64,000 bases of DNA. Origin: Bradyrhizobium sp. 4 (lineage in GTDB: Bacteria > Pseudomonadota > Alphaproteobacteria > Rhizobiales > Xanthobacteraceae). Below, piece after piece: positions 53,881-61,904 of the stretch. The notes beneath the pieces are model-generated. The model was not told the origin of the DNA and ran no database searches. It saw only the letters and a list, made by a program, of their open reading frames with translations. The stretch's first letter is position 1. The number at the start of each line of letters is the position of its first letter. Location: positions 620,001 through 684,000 of the forward strand of contig NZ_CP064686.1 in assembly GCF_023100905.1 (NCBI RefSeq). Direction: 5' to 3'. Position numbers and translations under genes: made by a program.

Positions 53881-54659
53881 AGCGTTCCCGGGAAGGCACC
53901 GCCATCGAGCAGAAGGTTCTGACCGGTGATGAAGCCGGCCCTGCTGCCGCACAGGAAGGCGCAGGCGTAGCCGAACTCGTCGGGATCGCCGAAGCGGCCC
54001 GCGGGATTGAGCTTGGCGCGCTCGGCCAGAACCTGGTCCGGCGTGATGCCGCGCTTCTCGGATTCCCCCTTCGCGGTGCTGCGCAGGCGATCGGTCTCGA
54101 ACGGGCCCGGCAGCAGGCCGTTGATGGTGACGTTGTTGATCACGGTCTTGCGCGACAGGCCGGCGATGAAGCCGGTGAGGCCGGCGCGCGCGCCGTTGGA
54201 GAGACCGAGAATGTCGATCGGCGCCTTCACCGCGGCCGAGGTGATGTTGACAATGCGGCCGAACTTGCGCGCCATCATGCCGTCCACGGTCGATTTGATC
54301 AGCTCGATCGGGGTCAGCATGTTGGCGTCGATCGCCTTGATCCAGTCGTCGCGGGTCCAGTTGCGGAAATCGCCGGGCGGCGGTCCGCCGGCATTGTTGA
54401 TCAGGATGTCCGGCTCGGGGCAGGCCTTCAGCACGGCCTCGCGGCCCGCCGGCGTCGTGATGTCGCCGACAATCTCGGTAACGGTCACATCAGGATAGGC
54501 CTTGCGGATGTCGTCGGCCGTCTTCTTCAGGGCCTCGGCGCCGCGCGCGGTCAGCGTGACGTGAACGCCAGCCTCGGCCAGCGAGATGGCGCAGGCGCGT
54601 CCGAGGCCTTTGCTGGATGCGCAGACGATGGCGCGGCGACCTTTGATCCCAAGATCCAC
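53877..54659 (-). CDS. SDR-fold protein with altered catalytic residues
   Basis: This 260-residue SDR has a non-standard cofactor motif (CASSKGLGRACA), NNAGG, and a catalytic Ser (NITSAAV). The YxxxK position reads SNGAR, so both Tyr and Lys are replaced. A CDD subgroup (BKR_like_SDR_like, cd05344) has this imperfect tetrad and includes Pseudomonas and Aeropyrum proteins. Its activity is therefore doubtful. It is coupled to the downstream quinone-reductase-like gene. Confidence 0.88.
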   Translation of the reverse strand: MDLGIKGRRAIVCASSKGLGRACAISLAEAGVHVTLTARGAEALKKTADDIRKAYPDVTVTEIVGDITTPAGREAVLKACPEPDILINNAGGPPPGDFRNWTRDDWIKAIDANMLTPIELIKSTVDGMMARKFGRIVNITSAAVKAPIDILGLSNGARAGLTGFIAGLSRKTVINNVTINGLLPGPFETDRLRSTAKGESEKRGITPDQVLAERAKLNPAGRFGDPDEFGYACAFLCGSRAGFITGQNLLLDGGAFPGTL

Positions 54660-54786
54660 TGTTTCACTCCCGTAATGTCATGCAGGTTTTTAGAGCCGCT
54701 ATTCTAGCCAACCTTGGCGCCGCTGATAAGGGATTGGCTCGCATCAAAATGCATGCGCGCTTGCCCGGCGATGCAAATGCGCCTCA

Positions 54787-55299
54787 TCAGATGCGCCGCT
54801 CCTGCTTGAGGCGGTCGATCGCGGAGGCCGCCTCCGGCGGCAGCGACTTGAAGCCCATCCGGCCGGCCGTCGAGAACAGCGGCCGCAGGTGCGAGCCGGC
54901 GAGAAACGGCGGCTGGCGGTTGGCCGGCACGATCTGGTCGAACACAAGCACCAAGGTGGTGGCGACGAGGCCGACCCTGATGGCGCCGAGCGCTGCGCCG
55001 CCGAGCCGGTCGCCGATGCCGGCCTGCCGTATCGTGTCGCTCAGCGCCAGCCGGCCGAGATATCCAAACAGCATGCCGACCACCACGAAGATACCGAAGA
55101 ACCAGATCCAGTTCTGCAGCAGCGGCGCGTTCGGATTGCTCGCGACCTGCGGGACGATCAGCGGCATCAGCGCGACGGCGATGGGGGCGGCGAGGAGATA
55201 GGCCAGGATCGTCATGGCGCTGCCGAGCAGGCCGGTCCTGAAACCGAAGCCGATCGCGATGGCGAACGCCGCATAGACGGCGAGATCGAAACTGTTCAT
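54787..55299 (-). CDS. CvpA family membrane protein
   Basis: A 170-residue protein with four predicted helices, starting MNSFDLAVYAAFAIAIGFGFRTG. The FGYLGRLALSDTIRQAGIGDRLGGAALGAIRVG segment is the typical CvpA core. CvpA proteins are linked to colicin V production and envelope stress, with unclear mechanism. The gene stands alone, with 127 bases on each side. Confidence 0.88.
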   Translation of the reverse strand: MNSFDLAVYAAFAIAIGFGFRTGLLGSAMTILAYLLAAPIAVALMPLIVPQVASNPNAPLLQNWIWFFGIFVVVGMLFGYLGRLALSDTIRQAGIGDRLGGAALGAIRVGLVATTLVLVFDQIVPANRQPPFLAGSHLRPLFSTAGRMGFKSLPPEAASAIDRLKQERRI

Positions 55300-55426
55300 G
55301 CGCGGGAGCCTGCCATGGAACGAGTGAACGCAGAACCGATCATTCCGGTTTCAGATCGTTAAAATCGTCTGTATTGATGGCCAAAAGCTCAGGGATCGCC
55401 CGAAGGAAAGCGTCAAGGAAAGCGTC

Positions 55427-56188
55427 ATGTCAGACCTATTCGACGTTAGTCAGGAAACCATCCTCGTCACAGGTGCGAGCCAGGGCTTGGGGCGGCAATT
55501 TGCCCGGGTGTTGGGGGCACATGGCGCGGCCGTCGCGCTCGCGGCGCGGCAGACCGACAAGCTGAAGAGCCTGGAAAACGATATCCGCGGCAAAGGCGGC
55601 CGTGCCGCCGCCGTCGCACTCGACGTCACCGACACCGCATCGATCGCCAGGGCCGTCGATGCCACGGAAGCCGCGCTCGGCCCGGTCACGGTGCTGATCA
55701 ACAATGCCGGCATCGCCATCGAAAAGCTCGCGACCGAGCAGACCGAGGCCGATTGGGACGCGGTGATCGGCGCCAATCTCAAGGGCGCCTATTTTCTCGC
55801 GACCGAGACCGCGCGCCGCATGATCGCGCGCAAGCAGGCAGGCAACATCGTCAACATCGCCTCCGTGCTCGGCACCGGCGTGCTGAAGGCGCTGTCGCCT
55901 TACGCGATCTCCAAGGCCGGCATCATCCAGGCGACCAAGGCGATGGCGCTGGAGCTTGCGGGGCAGAGTATCCGCGTCAACGCGCTGGCGCCCGGCTACA
56001 TCGACACCGAGATGAACCACGCGTTCTGGTCGACGCCGCCGGGCGAGCGCCTGACCAAACGCATCCCACAGCGCCGCATCGGCGCCGAGTCCGATCTCGA
56101 CGGCGCGATCCTGCTGCTCGCGTCGAAGGCCTCGCGGTACATGACGGGCAGCGTGGTGACGGTGGACGGCGGGTTCTTGTTGAATTGA
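55427..56188 (+). CDS. Short-chain dehydrogenase/reductase, canonical
   Basis: The 253-residue protein has the cofactor motif TGASQGLGRQFA, NNAGIAIE, catalytic Ser in NIASVLG and YAISK (intact YxxxK), and the C-terminal VTVDGGFLLN. All catalytic residues are in place, unlike the two other SDR-fold proteins of this window. It is likely an NAD(P)-dependent oxidoreductase of an alcohol or ketoacyl substrate. The end is followed by a perfect palindrome. Confidence 0.92.
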   Translation: MSDLFDVSQETILVTGASQGLGRQFARVLGAHGAAVALAARQTDKLKSLENDIRGKGGRAAAVALDVTDTASIARAVDATEAALGPVTVLINNAGIAIEKLATEQTEADWDAVIGANLKGAYFLATETARRMIARKQAGNIVNIASVLGTGVLKALSPYAISKAGIIQATKAMALELAGQSIRVNALAPGYIDTEMNHAFWSTPPGERLTKRIPQRRIGAESDLDGAILLLASKASRYMTGSVVTVDGGFLLN

Positions 56189-56198
56189 GCGCACCGCT

Positions 56199-56242
56199 GT
56201 CGTCCCGGCCTAGTGCGCAATTGCGCACTAGGCCGGGACGAC
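56199..56242. terminator. 44-bp perfect palindrome between convergent genes
   Basis: Two 22-bp arms (gtcgtcccggcctagtgcgc.. and its exact complement) meet with no loop, just after the SDR gene (+) and before the GMC oxidoreductase gene (-). As RNA it forms a very stable stem in either direction, and a two-way terminator is the likely role. It may also be a repeat element or an extrudable cruciform. Confidence 0.8.
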
Positions 56243-56251
56243 GAGGTAGAG

Positions 56252-57844
56252 TCACCGCATCTCCGCCCTGATCATATCCGCCGCCTTCTCCCCGATCATG
56301 ATGGTCGGCGCATTGGTGTTGCCGCCGATCAATGTCGGCATGATCGAGGCATCGACGACGCGCAGGCCTTCGACGCCGTGCACCTTCAGCGCCGGATCGA
56401 CCACGGCCATGGCGTCGGTGCCCATCTTGCAGGTGCCGACGGGGTGATAGACGGTGTCGACACGCGCGCGCAGGATGGCGCGGATGTCGTCGTCCGTTCT
56501 CACATCGGACGTGAACATGTCCTTCTTCTGCAACGCGCGCATCGCGGGCGTCTCCATCAGCCGCCGCGTGGTCTTGAAGCCGGCGACCATCGTCTCGAGA
56601 TCCTCCGCCTCGCCCAAGAAGTTCGGATCGATCATCGGCGCCGCCAGCGGATCGGCGCTTTTCAGCCAGACGCTGCCACGGCTCTTCGGTCGCAACAGGC
56701 AGACATGGCACGAGAAGCCCGCCTCCTTGTGCTTCTTGCGGCCGTGGTCGTCGAGCATCGCGATGATGAAGTGCAGCTGGATGTCGGGCACATCGAGATC
56801 GGTTCGGGTTTTCAGGAAGCCGCCACACTCGGCGAAATTGGTGGTCATCAGTCCGCGCCGGTCCCCGCGATATCGCTGGATGGCGCGGAGGAGGGATGGC
56901 AGCCGGCCGAGCGATGAGTGGACGAAGTGCGGGTAGTCGGAGGCGTAGACGAACACGAAATCCGGATGATCCTGCAGATTGCGTCCGACGCCCGGCAGGT
57001 GATGCACGACGCCGATACCGTGCGCGGCAAGCGCCTCGCCGTCGCCGATGCCCGACAGCATCAGCAATTGCGGCGACTGGAAGGCGCCGGCGGCGAGGAT
57101 CACCTCGCGGCGGGCGCGCAGCTGCTTTGTTTGCTTGCCCTGGACATATTCGATGCCGACCGCGCGCCCACCTTCGAACAGGATGCGCGTGGCATGCGCC
57201 TGCGTCTCGACACGCAGATTGGCGCGCTTGCCCATGTGCGAATTCACATAGGCTCGCGCCGCGCTCCAGCGCTCGCCATTATGCTGCGTCACCTGGTAGC
57301 TGCCGAGCCCTTCGTGGTCGTCTTCATTGAAGTCCTCGCGGATGCGGAACTGCGCCTCGCGGGCGGCCTGATGGAAGATTTCGTGGATCGGATTGTCCGA
57401 GCGCAGCCTGTTGACATGCAGCGGGCCGCCCTTGCCATGATACGCGCCGTCGAAATCGGCGTTGTTCTCCGAGCGCTTGAAATAGGGCAGTACTTCCGCG
57501 TACGACCAACCGGCATTGCCGAGCGAGGCCCAGTGGTCGTAGTCCCATTTGTTGCCGCGGATATAGACCATGGCGTTGATCGCCGAAGATCCGCCGAGCC
57601 CCTTGCCGCGCGGTTGATAGCCGACACGGCCATTCAATCCCTTCTGCGGCACGGTATCGAAGCCCCAGTTCGCGACCTTGTATGGCAAAGCGAGTCCGAA
57701 CGGCGTGGTGATCCGCCAATTGTCGTTCCGTCCGCCGGCATCGAGCAGCGCCACGGATGTCCCCGCATCCTCCGACAGCCGCCCCGCCACCGCGCAGCCG
57801 CCGGAGCCCGCGCCCACAACGACGAAATCGAATGTGTCCGTCAC
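56252..57844 (-). CDS. GMC-family oxidoreductase (choline dehydrogenase-like)
   Basis: This 530-residue flavoenzyme has the FAD dinucleotide motif VVVGAGSGGCAVAGRL at the N-terminus, GMC signature 1 (PRGKGLGGSSAINAM) and signature 2 (LAAGAFQSPQLLMLSGIG), and ends with the substrate domain (YHPVGTCKMG, NTNAPTIMIGEKAADMI). A GTG at 57844 is preferred, with aggggga just upstream; an ATG at 57862 would add six residues. The enzyme oxidises primary or secondary alcohols. The adjacent aldehyde dehydrogenase on the same strand, with one repeat between, could take its product. Confidence 0.93.
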   Translation of the reverse strand: MTDTFDFVVVGAGSGGCAVAGRLSEDAGTSVALLDAGGRNDNWRITTPFGLALPYKVANWGFDTVPQKGLNGRVGYQPRGKGLGGSSAINAMVYIRGNKWDYDHWASLGNAGWSYAEVLPYFKRSENNADFDGAYHGKGGPLHVNRLRSDNPIHEIFHQAAREAQFRIREDFNEDDHEGLGSYQVTQHNGERWSAARAYVNSHMGKRANLRVETQAHATRILFEGGRAVGIEYVQGKQTKQLRARREVILAAGAFQSPQLLMLSGIGDGEALAAHGIGVVHHLPGVGRNLQDHPDFVFVYASDYPHFVHSSLGRLPSLLRAIQRYRGDRRGLMTTNFAECGGFLKTRTDLDVPDIQLHFIIAMLDDHGRKKHKEAGFSCHVCLLRPKSRGSVWLKSADPLAAPMIDPNFLGEAEDLETMVAGFKTTRRLMETPAMRALQKKDMFTSDVRTDDDIRAILRARVDTVYHPVGTCKMGTDAMAVVDPALKVHGVEGLRVVDASIMPTLIGGNTNAPTIMIGEKAADMIRAEMR

Positions 57845-57872
57845 TGATGTTTCCCCCTGCATTCATTCTTTC

Positions 57873-57953
57873 CGTCATTGCGAGCGCAAGCGAAGCAATC
57901 CAGACTTTTGCCGCGGAGGGATTCTGGATTGCTTCGCTGCGCTCGCAACGACG
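57873..57953. repeat. CGTCATTGCGAGCG palindromic repeat, copy 4
   Basis: Outer arms cgtcattgcgagcg and cgctcgcaacgacg (one mismatch) and inner arms gaagcaatcca and tggattgcttc match the other three copies. It lies between the GMC oxidoreductase and aldehyde dehydrogenase genes on the same strand. Confidence 0.9.
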
Positions 57954-57964
57954 AATGTTGAAAC

Positions 57965-59434
57965 CTACGACATGAACCGCATCATCTTCTCCAGCCGCGC
58001 GATCTTGCCGCCGTAGGGCGGATAGAGGTCGGCGAGGCGGTTGAATTTTGAGCGGTAGAACACCGGCTTCAGCTTGCTGAACGTGCGAAAGCCCCATTCA
58101 CCGTGATAGGCGCCGGTGCCGGATGCGCCGACGCCGCCCATCGGCTGGTTGATTTGCGCGAAATGAAAGAGGCAGTCATTGATGGTGACGCCCCCGGAGA
58201 CGGTCCGCGCCAGCACCTCGTCGCGCGCAACGTGGTCCTTGCCGAACCAGTACAGCGCCAGCGGCCGGTCGCGGGCGTTAACGAAGGCGATGGCGTCCGC
58301 CGGTTCGCGATAGCCGAGCACGGGGAGCACAGGACCGAAAATCTCCTCCTGCATGACCGCCATGTCTGCGGTTGCGCCCACGATCAGCGTCGGCGGGAAT
58401 TTGCGGTGCGCTTTCCAGTTGGGATCGTCCGCCTTCGCCGGCTGCAGGATCTTGGCGCCGCGGCGTGCCGCATCCGCAACGAGAGTCTCCAGCCGGGCAT
58501 AATGCCGGTCGGAGATCACGGAGGTGTAGTCCTTGTTGGCGGGGTCGGTGCCGAACATGCGTCGCATCTGCGCGCGCACTTTTTCGGCGAAGGCCTGCAG
58601 CGAGCGCTCGGGCATCAGCACATAGTCCGGCGCGATGCAGGTCTGCCCGGCATTGAGCAGCTTGCCGTAGGCGATGCGTTCGGCGGCCTCTTCGAGGTCG
58701 GCCGAGGCGTCGATGATAACAGGCGACTTGCCGCCGAGCTCGAGCGTAACCGGCGTCAGATTGCGCCCCGCGGCCTCCGCCACCAGCCGTCCGACCCGGG
58801 TCGAGCCGGTGAACACCAGATGATCGAACGGCAGCGATGCGAAGGCCTTCGCGACCTCATCCTCGATGCCGGTGACGAGCACTTCCGCAGCGTGGAACCG
58901 CGCGGCGACCGTCTCCTTCAGCAGGCCTGCGAAGTGCGGCACGAGCTCGCTCGGCTTGATGATGACGCGGTTGCCGGCGGCGAGCGCGCCGATCGCGGGC
59001 GCGAGCGTCAGCTGGAGCGGATAATTCCACGGCGCGATGATGCCGACGACGCCGAGCGGCTGCGGCATCAGCCGATTGCGCGCGGGCAGGAATTGCAGCG
59101 CCGTCGAAACGCGCTGCGGCGCCATCCAGCTCTTGAGGTGCTTGGTGGCATGGCGGATCTCGGAGAACACCATCATGGTCTCGGCGATGGTGGTCTCGAC
59201 CGCGCAGCGGTGGCCGAAATCCGCCGAGATCGCCTGCCGGAAGCGCTCCTCGTTGTCGGCGACCACGGCGCGCAGCCGCGCCAGCCGGTCGAGCCGCTCG
59301 GCGAGGCCAGGCGCCGGCTCGGCCCGCGACCGCGCGACCATGGCATGGCAGGCGTCTTCGAGGCCCCGAAGGGGGGCGCTCGGCGGGGGGCGTTCCAAGA
59401 AGCGATCCGAGGGGCGATCCAAGCCGTGGTTCAT
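57965..59434 (-). CDS. Coniferyl-aldehyde-dehydrogenase-like aldehyde dehydrogenase
   Basis: The 489-residue enzyme has all catalytic residues: Asn137 (APWNYPL), Lys160, Glu232 (TLELGGKSP) and Cys266 (NAGQTCIAP). The C-terminal membrane-proximal GAYHGEWGFRTFSKLKPVF resembles coniferyl aldehyde dehydrogenase and class 3 ALDH. The ATG at 59434 is preceded by agggggagaa. It lies upstream of the GMC alcohol oxidase gene on the same strand. Together they could convert an alcohol to the acid, for example a lignin-derived or aliphatic alcohol, but this is inference. Confidence 0.92.
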   Translation of the reverse strand: MNHGLDRPSDRFLERPPPSAPLRGLEDACHAMVARSRAEPAPGLAERLDRLARLRAVVADNEERFRQAISADFGHRCAVETTIAETMMVFSEIRHATKHLKSWMAPQRVSTALQFLPARNRLMPQPLGVVGIIAPWNYPLQLTLAPAIGALAAGNRVIIKPSELVPHFAGLLKETVAARFHAAEVLVTGIEDEVAKAFASLPFDHLVFTGSTRVGRLVAEAAGRNLTPVTLELGGKSPVIIDASADLEEAAERIAYGKLLNAGQTCIAPDYVLMPERSLQAFAEKVRAQMRRMFGTDPANKDYTSVISDRHYARLETLVADAARRGAKILQPAKADDPNWKAHRKFPPTLIVGATADMAVMQEEIFGPVLPVLGYREPADAIAFVNARDRPLALYWFGKDHVARDEVLARTVSGGVTINDCLFHFAQINQPMGGVGASGTGAYHGEWGFRTFSKLKPVFYRSKFNRLADLYPPYGGKIARLEKMMRFMS

Positions 59435-59745
59435 GGCGTTCTCCCCCTTGAAGTGGCGTTTCCGCCTGGTTTGTGGCCGCAAGCTGGCCCCTTGTGGAAC
59501 TTCTGGCAAGGGCGGGCCAAACAGGCCGCAAATTCGTCCACCGCGCTGTCATAAAGTCGAAAAAAACGTCCCCGCAGCCCTTTCCAAAGGCAGCCCGGGT
59601 TGGTACATACCGCCCGCACCCAACGGGCTTTGCCCGGGGTTGCCTTCCAAGGAAGCCTTCGGGACGGACGAAGCAAGCCACGCGAACAGCGCCGGCCCTT
59701 CATTCACCGTCCCCGGCACTTTCACGAAGGCAAGGCAACGGTTAA
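59435..59745. other. Gene-free region upstream of the initiator tRNA
   Basis: About 310 bases between the divergent aldehyde dehydrogenase and the tRNA gene. Several short frames exist, but none has a ribosome site or recognisable product. It must contain both promoters; I cannot assign clear boxes. A small gggctttgcccgg-type hairpin occurs near 59627-59639. Confidence 0.6.
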
Positions 59746-59822
<77 letters not shown>

Positions 59823-59849
59823 AGTTCGGACCTTACCGGTCCCGACACG

Positions 59850-59879
59850 AAAATGGCCCGCCTCGCGCGGGCCATTTTT
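59850..59879 (+). terminator. Rho-independent terminator of the initiator tRNA gene
   Basis: A 12-bp perfect stem (aaaatggcccgc/gcgggccatttt) with a 5-nt loop, followed by T residues (tttttgtttt), starts 27 bases after the tRNA end. Its GC-rich core and T tract fit intrinsic termination. Confidence 0.92.
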
Positions 59880-60108
59880 GTTTTGGGTGTCCTCGAGCAT
59901 GCATGTCCTGCTTTGGCTGAGCCTTGGTTCGTTCGGACCATGCCGAAGCACGTCCCGTCGCCGTCGGTGGAGGTCCCGAGCGCAAGCGCGATCCGTCCAG
60001 AGCATGCCGTCCGGGAAGGAACCCAGGATGCCGCCGGGCGTCAACACGAGTCACCGGCGCGTCCGGTGCTCACTTGTTGGCTTGCCGTCGTTCGGAAGGA
60101 GAGGGCCA

Positions 60109-61008
60109 ATGCAGTTCGAAGATTTCGAGGCCGCCGATGTTCGGGCGGATGAGACACGAATCTTCATCCGTCGCGCCGGTTCGGGGCCGGCCGTTCTCCT
60201 GTTGCACGGATTTCCGCAGACGCATCTGATGTGGCGCGACGTTGCGCCGGTGCTCGCGCAAAACTTCACCGTGGTCTGCGCCGATCTTCGCGGATATGGC
60301 CAAAGCGATTGTCCTCCCTCCAGCCCGGACCATGCGCCCTATGCAAAACGAGCAATGGCAAAGGACATGGTGTCCGTCATGACGAAACTCGGCTTCGACC
60401 GTTTTTCGGTCGCGGGCCATGATCGCGGTGGCCGTGTCGCCTATCGGCTCGCGCTTGATCACCGCGAACGCGTGCAGCGGCTTGCCGTCCTGGACATCGT
60501 TCCGATCGCCGATGCCTGGGAGCGCGCCGACAAGAACCTGACGGTCGGCTATTGGCCGTGGTCGTTGCTTGCGCAGCCTGAACCTCTTCCCGAGCGGCTG
60601 TTGTCGGCAGCCCCCGATGCCATCATCGATAATGCGCTGCATGGCTGGGGGTCTTCAGCTGGCAGCTTCAGTCCGGCGGTGCGGGCAGCCTATATCGACG
60701 CGTTGAGCGATGAGGCGCATGTTCATGCGATCTGCGAGGAATATCGTGCGGCCGCGACACTCGATCACGCGCACGATCTGGCGGACCGTCGTTCCGGCCG
60801 CCGAATTGACTGCCCTGTGCTCGTGCTCTGGAGCGGTCGCGGCCCTCTGAACGCGTGGTATGCGGGCGAGGGCGGCCCGTTGGGGCTCTGGCGGAGCTGG
60901 GCCGATGATTTGGACGGAAAGCCGCTTGATGGCGGGCACTTCTTCCCGGAGGAGCTTCCGCAGCAAACTGCGTACGAGCTGAACCGGTTTTTCGGAAGCG
61001 GCGGATAG
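60109..61008 (+). CDS. Alpha/beta hydrolase, haloacetate-dehalogenase-like
   Basis: This 299-residue protein resembles fluoroacetate dehalogenases: nucleophile Asp105 with Arg106 and Arg109 (AGHDRGGRV), acid Asp129 (VLDIVPI), the LLAQPEPLPERLL lid segment, and a C-terminal GGHFFPEE histidine. The halide-pocket His-Trp (FHW) is here WPW, so the His is replaced by Pro150 while Trp151 stays. C-F cleavage is therefore doubtful, and C-Cl or ester cleavage remains possible. The ATG at 60109 has aggagaggg upstream; longer frames run into the tRNA region. Confidence 0.88.
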   Translation: MQFEDFEAADVRADETRIFIRRAGSGPAVLLLHGFPQTHLMWRDVAPVLAQNFTVVCADLRGYGQSDCPPSSPDHAPYAKRAMAKDMVSVMTKLGFDRFSVAGHDRGGRVAYRLALDHRERVQRLAVLDIVPIADAWERADKNLTVGYWPWSLLAQPEPLPERLLSAAPDAIIDNALHGWGSSAGSFSPAVRAAYIDALSDEAHVHAICEEYRAAATLDHAHDLADRRSGRRIDCPVLVLWSGRGPLNAWYAGEGGPLGLWRSWADDLDGKPLDGGHFFPEELPQQTAYELNRFFGSGG

Positions 61009-61151
61009 GACCAGCGGCTTGGCCGTGCTGCTTCCTTCGACAGCTCTTGGCGAGCGCGAGGGCTGCCCCTTGGGGCGGGCGGCGATCGGAAGCAAACATT
61101 AAGCCCGCGCTAATGCGCAGGCGTAATGCGTTCTTGCGTACTATCCGAAGC

Positions 61152-61643
61152 TCAGGGTCTGTGCGGACAGACCATCGTCAGATTGAGCAGCGTGGGCGTC
61201 TTGCTGTCTGCCTCGTACTCCCACTCCAGTCGAATCTCGTGCCGGTCAGCGTCGCGATCGGCCGGCGCATGCGTGATGATGTTGGTCTTCATGGGAATCG
61301 GAGGCTCCGAGTTGAAGCACTTCCGGACACAGGCATCGAGCAACGCGCATCGCGTCAGGGGAATCACGTCCGGCTCGTCCTTCGACAGCGGTGTGGTATT
61401 CGGTTGGAACGTGAGATCGACGCGAGCGCGGCCCTTCTCCTTCTGCCAGTGCTTCGCGCTTCCCTGCGGCCACTTGCTCTTCGGCGTCAAAACTAGGTGA
61501 TATTGGCCGTATTCCAATGTCGGGAGGTGGATATTTTCCGAGGCCTTGAGCTTCTTTACGCTCTTCTTCATGTTCTCCAACGGGTAGTAGTTGCCATTCA
61601 TCAGGTCCTTAAATGGCTTACCCGTATATACTCTCATGCCCAT
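61152..61643 (-). CDS. Hypothetical protein, no recognised family
   Basis: A 163-residue protein with a basic N-terminal half (MKKSVKKLKASENIHLP) and a C-terminal half with four cysteines (RCALLDACVRKCFNSEP and MVCPH). The ribosome site gaggggc lies eight bases before the ATG. Base composition is lower in GC than the flanking genes. There is no signal peptide, membrane helix or motif I can name. It is divergent from the cyclase gene at 61905. Being an orphan with atypical composition, it may be horizontally acquired. Confidence 0.6.
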   Translation of the reverse strand: MGMRVYTGKPFKDLMNGNYYPLENMKKSVKKLKASENIHLPTLEYGQYHLVLTPKSKWPQGSAKHWQKEKGRARVDLTFQPNTTPLSKDEPDVIPLTRCALLDACVRKCFNSEPPIPMKTNIITHAPADRDADRHEIRLEWEYEADSKTPTLLNLTMVCPHRP

Positions 61644-61904
61644 GTATTTTGCCCCTCAATGAGTACTTGGCTTCCCCGGGAAATGTGCAGCTCCGCGAAG
61701 CTTGACGACCACAACACGAGCCTGGCGGCTCGTCATACGCAGCCTGTTTTTCGCGCAGCTTTCGGCAAGCTACCACCTGGGACTGTGAATCGTCCAGATC
61801 AGCAACCGGTTCGAGGATGTTTGCCCAAGATGAGCCGCATGCCCCGTTGCTAACCAGGTTTCCATAAGCGATCTTATTGCTTCGTTCGCAGAGGCCGACC
61901 GACG

